This document shows positions 1 to 8,614 of a DNA stretch of 64,000 bases, piece after piece. The stretch comes from Leptothoe sp034932105 (GTDB lineage Bacteria > Cyanobacteriota > Cyanobacteriia > Phormidesmidales > Phormidesmidaceae): NCBI RefSeq assembly GCF_034932105.1, contig NZ_JAYGIG010000003.1, positions 62,001 through 126,000 on the forward strand. The letters run 5' to 3'. The number at the start of each line of letters is the position of its first letter. The first letter of the stretch is position 1. A program made the translations under genes and the position numbers. The notes beneath the pieces are model-generated. The model saw only the letters and a program-made list of their open reading frames with translations. It made no database searches and was not told where the DNA came from.

Positions 1-57
1 CCATAGGATAGAGTTTGGTTGACCTGACGGGTTATTGGCCTGGTTTACTGGCCTGGT

Positions 58-990
58 TTACCGGGCTGTGAGGGGAAAAGATTGGCTCATGTATAGCCTA
101 GGCGCGGCTGCCGTGATCTGGGTGGACATGTGGGGGGTGAATGCGGGGGGCCGCATCGTAAATTGCCCTGGAGTTGTTCTAGAAGAGCTGACGGTGGGAG
201 CTGCCAAAATTGTGTTGGTCAGGATGGCATCGGTGAAGTCCGCCTGATCAAGGTTGGCCCGGCTGAGGTCGGCGTCTGTTAGATTGGCCCGTTGCAGCTG
301 GGTGTTCTGCAAGTTTGCCCCGATCATTTTGGCCTGGCGTAAATCAGCGTTTTGCATCTGGGCATAGGCAAAGCTAGCAGCGGTGAGGTTGGCCTGCTGC
401 AGATTTGTTCCCTTCATGTGGGCATGGGAAAAGCTGACTCCGTTGAGATCGCAATCGCTAAAGTTGAGGCCATTTAACCGAGAGCGTTCTAAATTTACCC
501 CACTAAATTGAGCTGCAGAAATATCGGCTCCATATAATAGAGCCCCACTCAGATTGGCCCAGGCAAAATTAGCCCCATTTGCTTGGGCTTCCCGCAGGTT
601 TACCCCAGCCAGGGCAGCGCTACAAAAATTAGTGCAATGCAAATGACTTTGCCGAAAGTTTACATGGGTTAGCTGAGCCCCGCTAAATTGAGCATGAGAG
701 AGTTCGGATTTGATCCAAAACGCTCCACGCCCCTGAACTTTGGTGAGATTAGCGTGGTTAAAATTGGTTCCACTCAGCTTAGCAAACTGTAATGTTGCCT
801 GCTGGAGCTGAGCGTTGGCAAAGGTTCCTTTGGTCAGAAAGGCGCGATTAAAATTGGTGCCGATCAGATTGGCATCGGACAGGTCGATGTTAACTAAAAT
901 GCAGCTCGATAGATCGGCTCCACTAAGGTTGATTCCCTTAAAATTGCGGTGGCCTGATTCATATAGTTTCAGGAACTCGTGAACTCTCAT
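58..990 (-). CDS. Pentapeptide-repeat protein
   Basis: The 310-residue product is almost entirely A(D/N)Lxx-type five-residue repeats (for example GADLS, SDANL, RANLT, QADFT) from about residue 20 to 265. Such repeats fold as a right-handed quadrilateral beta-helix. Nothing shows a signal peptide or membrane segment, so it is probably cytosolic. The last ~45 residues (Pro/Thr/Ser-rich) leave the repeat pattern. Pentapeptide proteins are very common in cyanobacteria and mostly lack a known function; some bind gyrase, but nothing here supports that role. It is divergent from the next gene, with about 200 bp between them. The family is secure, the function unknown. Confidence 0.9.
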   Translation of the reverse strand: MRVHEFLKLYESGHRNFKGINLSGADLSSCILVNIDLSDANLIGTNFNRAFLTKGTFANAQLQQATLQFAKLSGTNFNHANLTKVQGRGAFWIKSELSHAQFSGAQLTHVNFRQSHLHCTNFCSAALAGVNLREAQANGANFAWANLSGALLYGADISAAQFSGVNLERSRLNGLNFSDCDLNGVSFSHAHMKGTNLQQANLTAASFAYAQMQNADLRQAKMIGANLQNTQLQRANLTDADLSRANLDQADFTDAILTNTILAAPTVSSSRTTPGQFTMRPPAFTPHMSTQITAAAPRLYMSQSFPLTAR

Positions 991-1123
991 CTTAGGTTAG
1001 GGCCTTAGGGGTGGTTAATGATTGTCATGGCCGCCGTTGGCGAGGGGATGTTTCTGGACGTTCACGCTAACGACAATCACCACCTATTAGGGTAGACGGC
1101 ACCCCATACAATGGGGGGAACGG

Positions 1124-1152
1124 TTGACGTTGGTTGATATACCAACTTAAAA
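1124..1152 (+). promoter_or_regulatory. Candidate promoter with operator-like inverted repeat
   Basis: TTGACG at 1124-1129 is followed after 17 bases by TTAAAA at 1147-1152, about 38 bases before the start of the gene at 1190. The spacer holds the inverted repeat GTTGGT/ACCAAC around a 6-base centre. The -10 match is weak, so this is a suggestion only. Confidence 0.3.
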
Positions 1153-1189
1153 CTTAAAAAACTCTGAAACTTCAACACATCTCACTTAT

Positions 1190-1918
1190 ATGAACAAGCC
1201 CAAGGAGGTCGCCTTAACGCCTGTCCCCGTAAGACCATTGCGGCAATTTGCCCTGGGAGCCCTATGGTTAGGTTTTGTAACCTATGGGGTGCTGCTGTCA
1301 CCGCCGAGTGCGCCAGATACCCTAGGGGTGATTCTTCAGCTGTCCACCGGGCAATGGGCGGAGCTCAATCCTTGGGTGGTGGTTTTGTTTAACCTCATGG
1401 GGCTGTGGCCGGTGATCTATGCCAGTTTAGCGTTGGACGATGGGCGCGATCAGGCGGTGCCAGCCTGGCCGTTTGTGGTGGGTTCTTTTGGGTTGGGGGC
1501 CTTTGCCCTGTTGCCCTATCTGGCCTTGAGAAAATCCACGGCTACGTTGCCCCGTGAACCTGTTGATAGCCTGTTGCTGAGGGTGATGCACCGTCGATGG
1601 GTGGGGGTGGGAGTGGCCATTTTAACCCTCCTCCTGCTTGCCTATGGTTTTACCCAGGGCCAGGGCCAGATTCAGGGGCAAGGTGTCTGGCAAGATTTTC
1701 TGGACCAGTTCTCCACCAGTCAGTTTATCCATGTAATGAGCTTAGACTTTTGTCTGCTTACGTTGCTCACCCCCAGCCTGTTGTGGGATGACATGGCCAG
1801 ACGTCAGGCCTCTCCCCTTTGGCGGGGGGTGTCTCTGCTGCCATTGTTAGGACCCGCGATCTACTTGGCGTTACGGCCGACTGGTGCCGCTGCTAATGTT
1901 GCCGCTGCTAAGTCATGA
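1190..1918 (+). CDS. Conserved-looking integral membrane protein
   Basis: A 242-residue hydrophobic protein with about five to six membrane segments: roughly residues 20-37, 62-80, 92-112, 137-155, 180-200 and 212-228. No catalytic motif was recognised. The start at 1190 has no good ribosome-binding site upstream; an AGGAGG lies just inside the reading frame (1203-1208) and no obvious later start fits it, so the start is uncertain. Its stop overlaps the start of the next gene by four bases (ATGA), so the two are probably co-translated. Function unknown. Confidence 0.65.
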   Translation: MNKPKEVALTPVPVRPLRQFALGALWLGFVTYGVLLSPPSAPDTLGVILQLSTGQWAELNPWVVVLFNLMGLWPVIYASLALDDGRDQAVPAWPFVVGSFGLGAFALLPYLALRKSTATLPREPVDSLLLRVMHRRWVGVGVAILTLLLLAYGFTQGQGQIQGQGVWQDFLDQFSTSQFIHVMSLDFCLLTLLTPSLLWDDMARRQASPLWRGVSLLPLLGPAIYLALRPTGAAANVAAAKS

Positions 1919-2874
1919 CAGAGGTAATGACAGGCTCCATGACAGACTTTTCTGGTGTCGCCATCGATCATCTGTGGACCACAGAACAATGGACTTACAT
2001 CCGTAAAAATATTGGCCAGTGGCAAGGCTTATTTATTCAATTGTCGCCCTCGGCGACCCAGGTGAGTAGCACCCCCAGCGTCCTTACCCTCGAAGAAGAT
2101 CGCCTCGATCAACACATGACGCTGGTGTTAACCCGCACTCCCCAGGGACAGCCATCCCAAACCATGGAACGAGATCTGGGCTATCCCGGTGCGGCCCCTT
2201 ATATTTGTTTCTTTCCCACGGGGGCGTTTTCCCAGGGGCCTGTTGTGCGGCGTCCGTGGAGTAGTTTTGGTTCTGAGTTCTCTCTCCTGGCGGGTAATCG
2301 TCGTTTACGTTTAGTCCAGCTGTATAACGGCACCGCCACAGGGGAACATATCCTTGACTATGTCACCCTCATTCCTGAATATCGCCTGCCAACGGCGGCA
2401 ACCGCGGCGGCGACCGCGACGATAGGAGCAGCAGCATTAAGTATGGCTCCCCCTCAGATCCCCCTGATGATGGATAGGGTTTTGGGCACCTGGCAAGGCA
2501 ACAGCCTTTATCTGCCTGCCACCATGGATCGGCCTCAGATTGGCAGCAGCTACTGGCAGGCGAAGCGTCTGGGCGATGAGCTTCAAGTGTCGTGGGGGTC
2601 AGGGGCAATCACACCAGGGCAAACAGAATCTACAACAGGACGATTTACCCCCATCAATTCCCATTGTTGGCAGGCAGTGGGGAGTCCATTGCAGTTTTGG
2701 CTGTTGCCCGGTGATGCGAGCTGCACCGTTTATCCCCAGCTGCCGCAACAGTCCGGTGCCCGCCTCGAATTTTGTTGGTATCTGTCGCCTCGTCAGCGTC
2801 AACGCCTTGTGCGAGATTATGGAACTGATGGTAACTGGCTCGGCACATCCCTCATGCTAGAAACACGCCTATAG
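1915..2874 (+). CDS. DUF3598-type protein (lipocalin-like)
   Basis: A 319-residue soluble protein. The N-terminal half contains a WQGLF segment, then FFPTGAFSQGP and GNRRLRLVQLY, which match my memory of the cyanobacterial DUF3598 family (calycin/lipocalin-like fold). The second half repeats the layout (GTWQGNSLYLPA), suggesting two barrel domains. Possible starts are at 1915 (ATGA overlap with the previous gene), 1927 and 1939; I keep the first because of the coupling. The family has no firm biochemical role; the fold suggests binding of a small hydrophobic ligand. The neighbouring carotenoid-cyclase-like cruP is suggestive but does not show a shared function. Confidence 0.7.
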   Translation: MTEVMTGSMTDFSGVAIDHLWTTEQWTYIRKNIGQWQGLFIQLSPSATQVSSTPSVLTLEEDRLDQHMTLVLTRTPQGQPSQTMERDLGYPGAAPYICFFPTGAFSQGPVVRRPWSSFGSEFSLLAGNRRLRLVQLYNGTATGEHILDYVTLIPEYRLPTAATAAATATIGAAALSMAPPQIPLMMDRVLGTWQGNSLYLPATMDRPQIGSSYWQAKRLGDELQVSWGSGAITPGQTESTTGRFTPINSHCWQAVGSPLQFWLLPGDASCTVYPQLPQQSGARLEFCWYLSPRQRQRLVRDYGTDGNWLGTSLMLETRL

Positions 2875-2962
2875 TTTTTTCCTATGGATGATTCTTGTTG
2901 ACTGGCTAGTTCCCTTTCCCCCTCTCCCCTTCCTATTTCCCGTATCCTCCTTCCCCCAATCC

Positions 2963-4585
2963 ATGTCCCTTTCCGAAACAATCCTCCAATCCATCCCTGG
3001 TAATCCCTACCAGGGCCTTCAACGGGCCGATGCCCTGTGGCATGATTATCGCCACGGCAAGATTCCAACCCCCACTGTGGTGTCTACCCAGTCAGAATCC
3101 CTAGGTTTAAAAGAGCAGCTCGATGCGACGAATATCCTCGATAGACCCAATACCTATGATGTGGTGATTTGCGGTGGCACCCTTGGCATTTTGTTGGGGG
3201 CCACCTTGGCTCGACGGGGATGGCGGGTGATGTTGTTAGAGCGAGGTGTCCTGAAGGGACGCGATCAAGAGTGGAATATTTCTCGGAGTGAGTTAAGGAC
3301 ATTTATTGACCTGGGTCTTTTGAGTGAGGAGGAATTGGAGGTTGCGATCGCAACCGAATACAACCCAGCCCGCATCAGTTTTGACGGCGGAGAGGATCTC
3401 TGGGTGGAAGATGTGCTCAATGTTGGTGTTGACCCCGTATATTTGCTAGACACCTTAAAGCAAGTCTTTCTAGCCGCTGGGGGAGAACTCCTAGAGCGCA
3501 CACCTTTTTCCACTGCTCGAGTGGCACCCGACGGTGTTGTAGTCACCGCTGGAGAAAATACCCTCACCACCCGGTTACTCATTGACACCATGGGCCATTT
3601 CTCCCCCATTGTGCAGCAGGCCCGCCAAGGACAGCCCCCCGACGCGGTGTGTCTAGTGGTGGGCACCTGCGCCACTGGCTATGGGGAAAACCATACCGGT
3701 GATTTGATCGCCTCCTTCACCCCGATCAAGCATCAATGTCAATATTTTTGGGAAGCCTTTCCCGCCCGTGATGGCCGTACCACCTATCTGTTTACCTATC
3801 TGGATGCCCATCCCGACCGCATTACCCTAGGGGATCTGTTTGACGATTATTTTCACCTGCTCCCCGACTATCAGGGGGTAACCCTAGAGCAGCTCCACTT
3901 TAAGCGAGCCCTGTTTGGCTTTTTCCCCGCCTATCGCAACAGTCCCCTGCGATTTCCCTGGGATCGCCTGTTGGCGGTGGGGGATGCCAGTGGACACCAG
4001 TCTCCCCTCAGTTTTGGTGGGTTTGGAGCCATGGTTCGCCACCTGGATCGCCTCACCAGGGGCATTGATCACGCCCTAAAACAAGATCAGCTCAGTGCCT
4101 CTGCCCTGGGGTGGCTGCAGCCCTATCAACCCAATATTGCCGTTACCTGGCTGTTCCAAAAAGCCATGAGTCTGACCATGGATCAAACCCTGGACGAGAA
4201 TCGCATTAACACCCTCCTAGCCACTATTTTTCAAGATATGGCCGCCTTGGGGGAGCCGGTACTGCGCCCATTTCTCCAAGATGTGGTGCAGTTTTTACCC
4301 CTGGCCAAGACCCTGTTGCGCACCTCTGTGTATCACCCCGGGCTAGTCACTAAGATTTTGCCCCAGGTCGGCATTCCCGCCGTGGTGGACTGGACTGGGC
4401 ACTATGTCAGCTTGGCGGTTTACAGCGCCCTAAATCGATTGCTGGCCCGCCGCCCTGGTCTAGCCTCCGGGGAAGCCGGACACGGTGAAGCCGGGCACGG
4501 TGAAGCCGGATACTATTGGCAGCGCTGGCGAGAGTCCCTCACCTATGGCAGTGGGGGGGATTATGAGGGATTGGTGCGAAAATGA
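2963..4585 (+). CDS. cruP: CruP, lycopene-cyclase-family FAD flavoprotein
   Basis: The product (540 residues from the Met at 2963; a 565-residue reading starts at 2888 but adds an unlikely Pro/Phe-rich leader) carries a Rossmann FAD motif at DVVICGGTLGI and the block GRDQEWNISRSEL, which I recognise from CruP of cyanobacteria and plants. Further on it has the GDASGHQSPLSFGGFG segment typical of the CruA/CruP branch of flavin-dependent cyclases. CruA/CruP act on lycopene-type carotenoids at membranes; CruP itself appears to have weak or no cyclase activity and in plants is linked to protection from oxidative stress. The C-terminus carries a short triplicated GEAGHG stretch that is likely dispensable. 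I prefer CruP over CruA because of the QEWNISR block. Confidence 0.85.
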   Translation: MSLSETILQSIPGNPYQGLQRADALWHDYRHGKIPTPTVVSTQSESLGLKEQLDATNILDRPNTYDVVICGGTLGILLGATLARRGWRVMLLERGVLKGRDQEWNISRSELRTFIDLGLLSEEELEVAIATEYNPARISFDGGEDLWVEDVLNVGVDPVYLLDTLKQVFLAAGGELLERTPFSTARVAPDGVVVTAGENTLTTRLLIDTMGHFSPIVQQARQGQPPDAVCLVVGTCATGYGENHTGDLIASFTPIKHQCQYFWEAFPARDGRTTYLFTYLDAHPDRITLGDLFDDYFHLLPDYQGVTLEQLHFKRALFGFFPAYRNSPLRFPWDRLLAVGDASGHQSPLSFGGFGAMVRHLDRLTRGIDHALKQDQLSASALGWLQPYQPNIAVTWLFQKAMSLTMDQTLDENRINTLLATIFQDMAALGEPVLRPFLQDVVQFLPLAKTLLRTSVYHPGLVTKILPQVGIPAVVDWTGHYVSLAVYSALNRLLARRPGLASGEAGHGEAGHGEAGYYWQRWRESLTYGSGGDYEGLVRK

Positions 4586-4592
4586 GGTCATC

Positions 4593-4652
4593 GTCTCTGG
4601 TCATCTAGTCTCTGGTCATCTAGTCTCTGGTCATCTAGTCTCTGGCCATTTA
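4593..4652. repeat. Four 15-bp tandem repeats between genes
   Basis: The unit GTCTCTGGTCATCTA occurs at 4593-4607, 4608-4622 and 4623-4637, with a diverged copy at 4638-4652. It lies between the cruP stop and the next start. Adjacent units without spacers rule out CRISPR. Confidence 0.9.
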
Positions 4653-4677
4653 TCGTTCACACCTACCGTTCAGCCCC

Positions 4678-5496
4678 ATGCCCCTGAGCTTCTCCCAGGC
4701 CCAACAGCGGTTTCGTCATCTCATCACCCAACCCACCCTAAATCTGGCGGCCGCAGCCCTGTGTCCGGCCCAGGAGATGTACCCTGACTGCGACCCTGCG
4801 GTGTGCTACCAACAGCTAGACCACATGGCCGCCGCCATTAAACCCAATATTTCCACCTATCCCCTCAAAACAATCCAGGCCATCAACCACCAGCTCTACA
4901 CAGAACTTGGCTTTAGGGGTAACCAAATTGACTACTACGATCCCGACAATAGCTATCTCAATCGGGTCTTAGAAAGACGGGTGGGCATTCCCATCACCTT
5001 GGCCCTGGTGTATTTAGAAGTGGCTCAGCGGTTGGACTTTCCCATGGTGGGGGTGGGGATGCCGGGACATTTTTTAATCTGTCCCACCATAGAGGAGATG
5101 GCGGTGTATGTGGACCCGTTTAATCGGGGAGAGGTCCTGTTTGAACCAGATTGTCAGACTATTTTCCAGGGTCTATATGGGACTAAGGCTGGCTGGAAAG
5201 CCGACTATCTTACCCCCATCTCCGCCAAATCCCTATTGGCTCGCCTACTGAATAATTTGAAGCTAATTTACCTAAATCGACGCGATTTACCCCATACCCT
5301 CACGATTCTCAATTATTTACTACTACTATTTCCCCAGCAGCCTGGAAACAGCCGCGATCGTGGCCTAATCCACTACCAGTTACAAAACCTGTTGGCCGCC
5401 CGCAGTGACCTAGAAACCTACTTGGCCCAGAGCCCAGGAGCTGCGGATCGCCACCAGATCTCACGGTTGTTAGATCACATCACGGAGAATTTATAG
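4678..5496 (+). CDS. SirB1-family transglutaminase-like/TPR protein
   Basis: A 272-residue protein with the SirB1 family pattern: YDPDNSYLNRVLERRVGIPI (residues ~84-103), then LVYLEVAQRL and GVGMPGHFLI with a conserved His, as in the transglutaminase-like core, followed by a helical TPR-like C-terminus (LLNNLKLIYL, LLAARSDLETYL). The family is widespread in bacteria and poorly characterised; some members sit next to heme or translation-related genes. The cysteine expected in an active transglutaminase is not obvious, so a structural role is possible. It lies 92 bases after cruP and 86 before hisA, in the same direction. Confidence 0.8.
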   Translation: MPLSFSQAQQRFRHLITQPTLNLAAAALCPAQEMYPDCDPAVCYQQLDHMAAAIKPNISTYPLKTIQAINHQLYTELGFRGNQIDYYDPDNSYLNRVLERRVGIPITLALVYLEVAQRLDFPMVGVGMPGHFLICPTIEEMAVYVDPFNRGEVLFEPDCQTIFQGLYGTKAGWKADYLTPISAKSLLARLLNNLKLIYLNRRDLPHTLTILNYLLLLFPQQPGNSRDRGLIHYQLQNLLAARSDLETYLAQSPGAADRHQISRLLDHITENL

Positions 5497-5582
5497 GCCA
5501 TTTGCAGGCTAGTGGGTTCTATCACCTTTTTCTGTACAATTGGGAACCATTGCCCACCCTTATATAATGGTGAATTCTAACC

Positions 5583-6356
5583 ATGGACGTGATCCCTGCC
5601 ATTGATTTACTCGGCGGCCGCTGTGTTCGTCTATTTCAAGGAGACTATGAACAATCCCAGGTCTTTGATGACGATCCGGTGGCTGTTGCTCGCCGCTGGG
5701 CTGAGCAGGGAGCTACTCGGATTCACCTGGTGGATTTAGACGGAGCTAAGGCCGGCAAACCGGAGAACTGGCAGGCGATTACTCAAATTGTTCAGGCGGT
5801 GGATGTGCCAGTCCAGGTGGGGGGGGGGTTGCGCGATCGCAACCGAGTCAAAGAGCTGTTTAATTTGGGGGTACAGTACGCCATTCTAGGGACTGTTGCC
5901 GTTGAGAACCCCGAGCTAGTGGGAGAACTCAGCACCGAGTTTCCCGGTCGCATCTTTGTTGGCATTGATGCCCGGGATGGCAGAGTTGCCACCCGAGGCT
6001 GGATCGAGACATCTACGGTGATGGCAGACGATCTGGCTCGCCGTATGGGAGAGCTAGGAGCTGCTGCCATCATCTACACCGACATTAAGCGGGACGGCAC
6101 CCTTAAAGGCCCCAATTTAGAAGCCTTAAGGGAATTAGCTGGCAAAATTGATACCCCTGTCATTGCCTCGGGAGGGGTGAGTTCCATGGGGGACTTACTG
6201 AGTCTGTTGGGGGTGGCTCCGTTGGGAGTGAGTGGCGTGATTGTGGGAAAAGCCTTGTATACCGGTGATGTTGCCCTGCCTGAAGCGATTAAAGCGATTG
6301 GCCCAGGACGTCTACAGGATGTTCCCCCCGATTTATCCTCCACCCGTTGGGGATAA
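5583..6356 (+). CDS. hisA: HisA, phosphoribosylformimino-AICAR-ribotide isomerase
   Basis: A 257-residue (beta/alpha)8 barrel enzyme for the fourth step of histidine synthesis, an Amadori rearrangement of ProFAR to PRFAR. Visible marks are the N-terminal MDVIPAIDLLGG with catalytic Asp8, VQVGGGLRDR (phosphate site), the second catalytic segment YTDIKRDGTLKGPN, and the C-terminal phosphate site VIASGGVSS followed by GVIVGKALY. The length is normal for the family. It stands alone here, as his genes usually do in cyanobacteria. The stop TAA lies inside a 14-bp palindrome (6351-6364), directly before a long palindrome. Confidence 0.97.
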   Translation: MDVIPAIDLLGGRCVRLFQGDYEQSQVFDDDPVAVARRWAEQGATRIHLVDLDGAKAGKPENWQAITQIVQAVDVPVQVGGGLRDRNRVKELFNLGVQYAILGTVAVENPELVGELSTEFPGRIFVGIDARDGRVATRGWIETSTVMADDLARRMGELGAAAIIYTDIKRDGTLKGPNLEALRELAGKIDTPVIASGGVSSMGDLLSLLGVAPLGVSGVIVGKALYTGDVALPEAIKAIGPGRLQDVPPDLSSTRWG

Positions 6357-6376
6357 CGTTATCCATGGCCCATGGC

Positions 6377-6418
6377 AAAACAACAAAAGTAGTTCACGTG
6401 AACTACTTTTGTTGTTTT
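6377..6418. terminator. 42-bp perfect palindrome after hisA
   Basis: The two 21-base arms are exact reverse complements centred on CACGTG (6395-6400), beginning AAAACAAC and ending GTTGTTTT. In RNA it would fold as a long stem with a T-run on its distal arm, on either strand. It most likely ends hisA transcription; the lack of any loop spacer is unusual. Confidence 0.75.
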
Positions 6419-6715
6419 AAAAGGAAAGACTTAGACAATTGTTAACAGTTTTCACTGTTGTACCCATAGAATTCGAACAAATTTCTGATTTTTTTTTTAG
6501 TAAATAATCATGCCGATGGATGTAGTCGATCTGTCTATGAAGGGACTTCTTGATCCCTTCACAGGTCGTCAATGAGCGCCCTCCTTCACAGGGTGTTTCG
6601 GCTAGAGCCTTTGATAACAGAAGACTTCAGGCTTTGTTTGGCAACACTGTTTTAATGGTTAAACGCCAAGAGTCAACCCTGGCTTGGTCAACTTAGCTCT
6701 AATATTTCTCGGTTG

Positions 6716-6744
6716 TTGACAGGCAAAAATACTTCTAGTGATAT
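6716..6744 (+). promoter_or_regulatory. Likely sigma-70 promoter of the H1-like gene
   Basis: TTGACA at 6716-6721, a 17-base spacer and TGATAT at 6739-6744. This predicts a leader of roughly 130 bases before the start at 6886. The whole 6419-6885 stretch has no credible gene; besides this site it is AT-rich, with short inverted segments near 6535-6600 (CCCTTCACAGG / CCTTCACAGGG). Confidence 0.5.
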
Positions 6745-6885
6745 TACTTTTTTGCACTTGGGTATCTTTTTGGTGTTAAAAACTTGTTGAATTAGTGCTA
6801 TATATTTGTAGAATTAAAAGACCAACGAGATTTTCTTTCTCGAACATCGCTCCATTCATTGCAACAAAGTGAGGTTTAACCCGAT

Positions 6886-7602
6886 ATGGCAAATACTGTC
6901 CTTGCTCAGCTCAAGGAAGTTGAATCCCAGCTTGCTTCTCAAATTGAGGAACTAAGCGGTCAGCTTTCCGCCACAGAAAAGAAGCGCGAAGGTCTCAAGA
7001 CTGTTATTGATATGTTTCAGTCATCTGGTAGCAGCAACGGTGTTGCGGCCAATGTGACCGAAATTTTAACCAATGCGGTTGCTAGTATCGCTGTCAGCGA
7101 AGAGCCTGAGTCTGAGCCCGAGCCTGTTGTTAAAAAAGTAGGCAAACGCCGTGGACGTAAGCCCGGTGTGGCTAAGGCAGCAGCAGAGGCCAAGCCAAAG
7201 GCAGAGCCAAAGGCAGAACCAAAGGCAGAACCAAAGGCTAAGGTAGCTAAGGTCAAGGCAGAACCGAAGGCTAAGGTGGCTAAGGTCAAGGCAGAGCCGA
7301 TCGAAAAGATGGCTCGAAAGCCCCGTGGTGGCAAGTCTCCTAACTGGCAGCGCTACGTTCAAGATCCGTTCCGCAAGTCACCTTTGCCCGATGTTGTTGC
7401 TAACATTCTGAAGGCTCAGCCCGATGAAGCCTTCAAAATTGCTGATGTGATGGAATCAATTTTCAAGAGCGATATGCCTAAGGCAACTTTCTTGAAAGCA
7501 CGTAATCGTGTGTCTAATATCTTATCCGCTGGTGCCCGTACTAGTGAGTGGTATCGTGGTCGTGGTGGTAAGTACAGCATGAACAAAAAAACATTGGCCT
7601 AG
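6886..7602 (+). CDS. Lysine/alanine-rich histone-H1-like protein with C-terminal winged-helix-like domain
   Basis: The 238-residue product has three parts. Residues 1-45 form a heptad-like coiled coil (LAQLKEVESQLASQIEELSG). Residues ~80-145 are a basic low-complexity tail with KxGKRRGRKPG (AT-hook-like) and serial KAEPKAEP/AKVAKV repeats resembling the tail of histone H1. Residues ~150-238 are a compact domain (LPDVVANILKAQPDEAFKIA, later SEWYRGRGGKYSM) that looks like a winged helix. I infer a DNA-bridging nucleoid protein that oligomerises through the coiled coil. The gene has its own promoter and a strong terminator, as expected for a stand-alone, probably abundant transcript. I do not recognise a named family; a regulator or RNA-binding protein is also possible. 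Confidence 0.75.
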   Translation: MANTVLAQLKEVESQLASQIEELSGQLSATEKKREGLKTVIDMFQSSGSSNGVAANVTEILTNAVASIAVSEEPESEPEPVVKKVGKRRGRKPGVAKAAAEAKPKAEPKAEPKAEPKAKVAKVKAEPKAKVAKVKAEPIEKMARKPRGGKSPNWQRYVQDPFRKSPLPDVVANILKAQPDEAFKIADVMESIFKSDMPKATFLKARNRVSNILSAGARTSEWYRGRGGKYSMNKKTLA

Positions 7603-7650
7603 GAGCGTTCTCGGTTGATTAAAGAATCAGCTGAGACACCTCTTAAAAAA

Positions 7651-7690
7651 AAGAAGTTCCTGGAGTCAATCCAGGAACTTCTTTTTTTAG
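7651..7690 (+). terminator. Rho-independent terminator
   Basis: A 13-bp perfect stem (AAGAAGTTCCTGG at 7651-7663 with its complement at 7671-7683), a 7-base loop and a run of seven T. It lies 48 bases after the stop of the H1-like gene. Confidence 0.95.
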
Positions 7691-7733
7691 GTCCTTTTAT
7701 TCACCTAAACCTTGTCTAGCTCGAAACCTGGAG

Positions 7734-7890
7734 TTTCCCTCACCCTAAATCCCTCTCCCGAGGGGAGAGGCGTTGGTAGTTAGGCACCGAGTTATAGCCA
7801 GAGGCGTTTCCCTCACCCTAAATCCCTCTCCCGAGGGGAGAGGGACTTTGATGACGCCCCGTCTCCTCTGGAGATGGGGCGTCAAAGTCC
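7734..7890. repeat. Duplicated 37-bp cyanobacterial intergenic repeat plus long hairpin
   Basis: A 37-bp sequence (beginning TTTCCCTCACCC and containing CCTCTCCCGAGGGGAGAGG, itself a hairpin) occurs twice, at 7734-7770 and 7807-7843. The second copy runs directly into an imperfect inverted repeat spanning 7843-7890 (arms GGACTTTGA...CTCC / GGAG...TCAAAGTCC, one 3-base deletion). Such CCCTAAATCCCTCTCCC elements are scattered between genes in many cyanobacteria. Function unknown. Confidence 0.85.
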
Positions 7891-8614
7891 TTCCAGGAGA
7901 AGGGCTGGGGGTGTGGATTGCCTCCCGCAGGGTTTGCCAGAACTAGGGTTCTCAACCTGGACTTGGTTTATTTTGCTTTCATTTATCTATCTAAAGATAG
8001 GGGTATCAAATTAAGCTGGAAAATCCTGGCTAGGTGGAGAATCAGGGCCAGAAGCCAGTGAGGTCATGATTCCTGACTTCTGAATACTATCTGGGAAAAC
8101 GTCCCGCTTTGAGTTGGTACTCGGTGAGAACAATGCCTATCCCTAGTCGGGTTGATTGATAGCGCCAATGTGACACGTCAATAGCCAATCTATAGGTATT
8201 GCCCAGCCGTGGCCGAGGGGGTCTAGGATGAATTTTGGTAACATTGAGGGACGCCCATCCACGCCAATCTGGATACCCTGTGGGCAATCACTTAATGAAG
8301 TTGTAAATTTTTGAAATTTTATCAGCTTGGTGCTTACGGGGTATAACCCTTAGCCCGCTTTCCTTGTAGGGCAATGCTACGGCCAATGGATAAAAATCGA
8401 GTGCTATCTTAGGTATTATCAGGGATTGCCCATTGTCATCCCTAGGCCAAGTAGGTAATAGTTTAAAGAGTGTGCTGAGCTACAGTTTAGGAAATGTAAA
8501 ACCATAACGTAGGGGGTTTTACCTACAGTTTAGGTGTGATTTGTGATTTTAGTGGAGTTGTCCCAGATAGTGTTTCCCGGCAAGTATCCAGGCGGTTATA
8601 GCGTTACTTAATCC
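7891..8614. other. Non-coding stretch upstream of the glycan cluster
   Basis: No credible gene is seen. A 66-codon minus-strand frame at 8087-8287 is rich in Arg/Pro and lacks a ribosome-binding site, so it may be chance or a decayed remnant. There is no clear promoter or RNA fold. Confidence 0.5.

Noticed and set aside
7734..7890. tRNA or rRNA-like folds in the duplicated intergenic repeat
   Set aside because: The stems are simple inverted repeats with no cloverleaf or conserved RNA core.
8087..8287. 66-codon minus-strand frame
   Set aside because: Arg/Pro-rich, with no start signal and no recognisable family.
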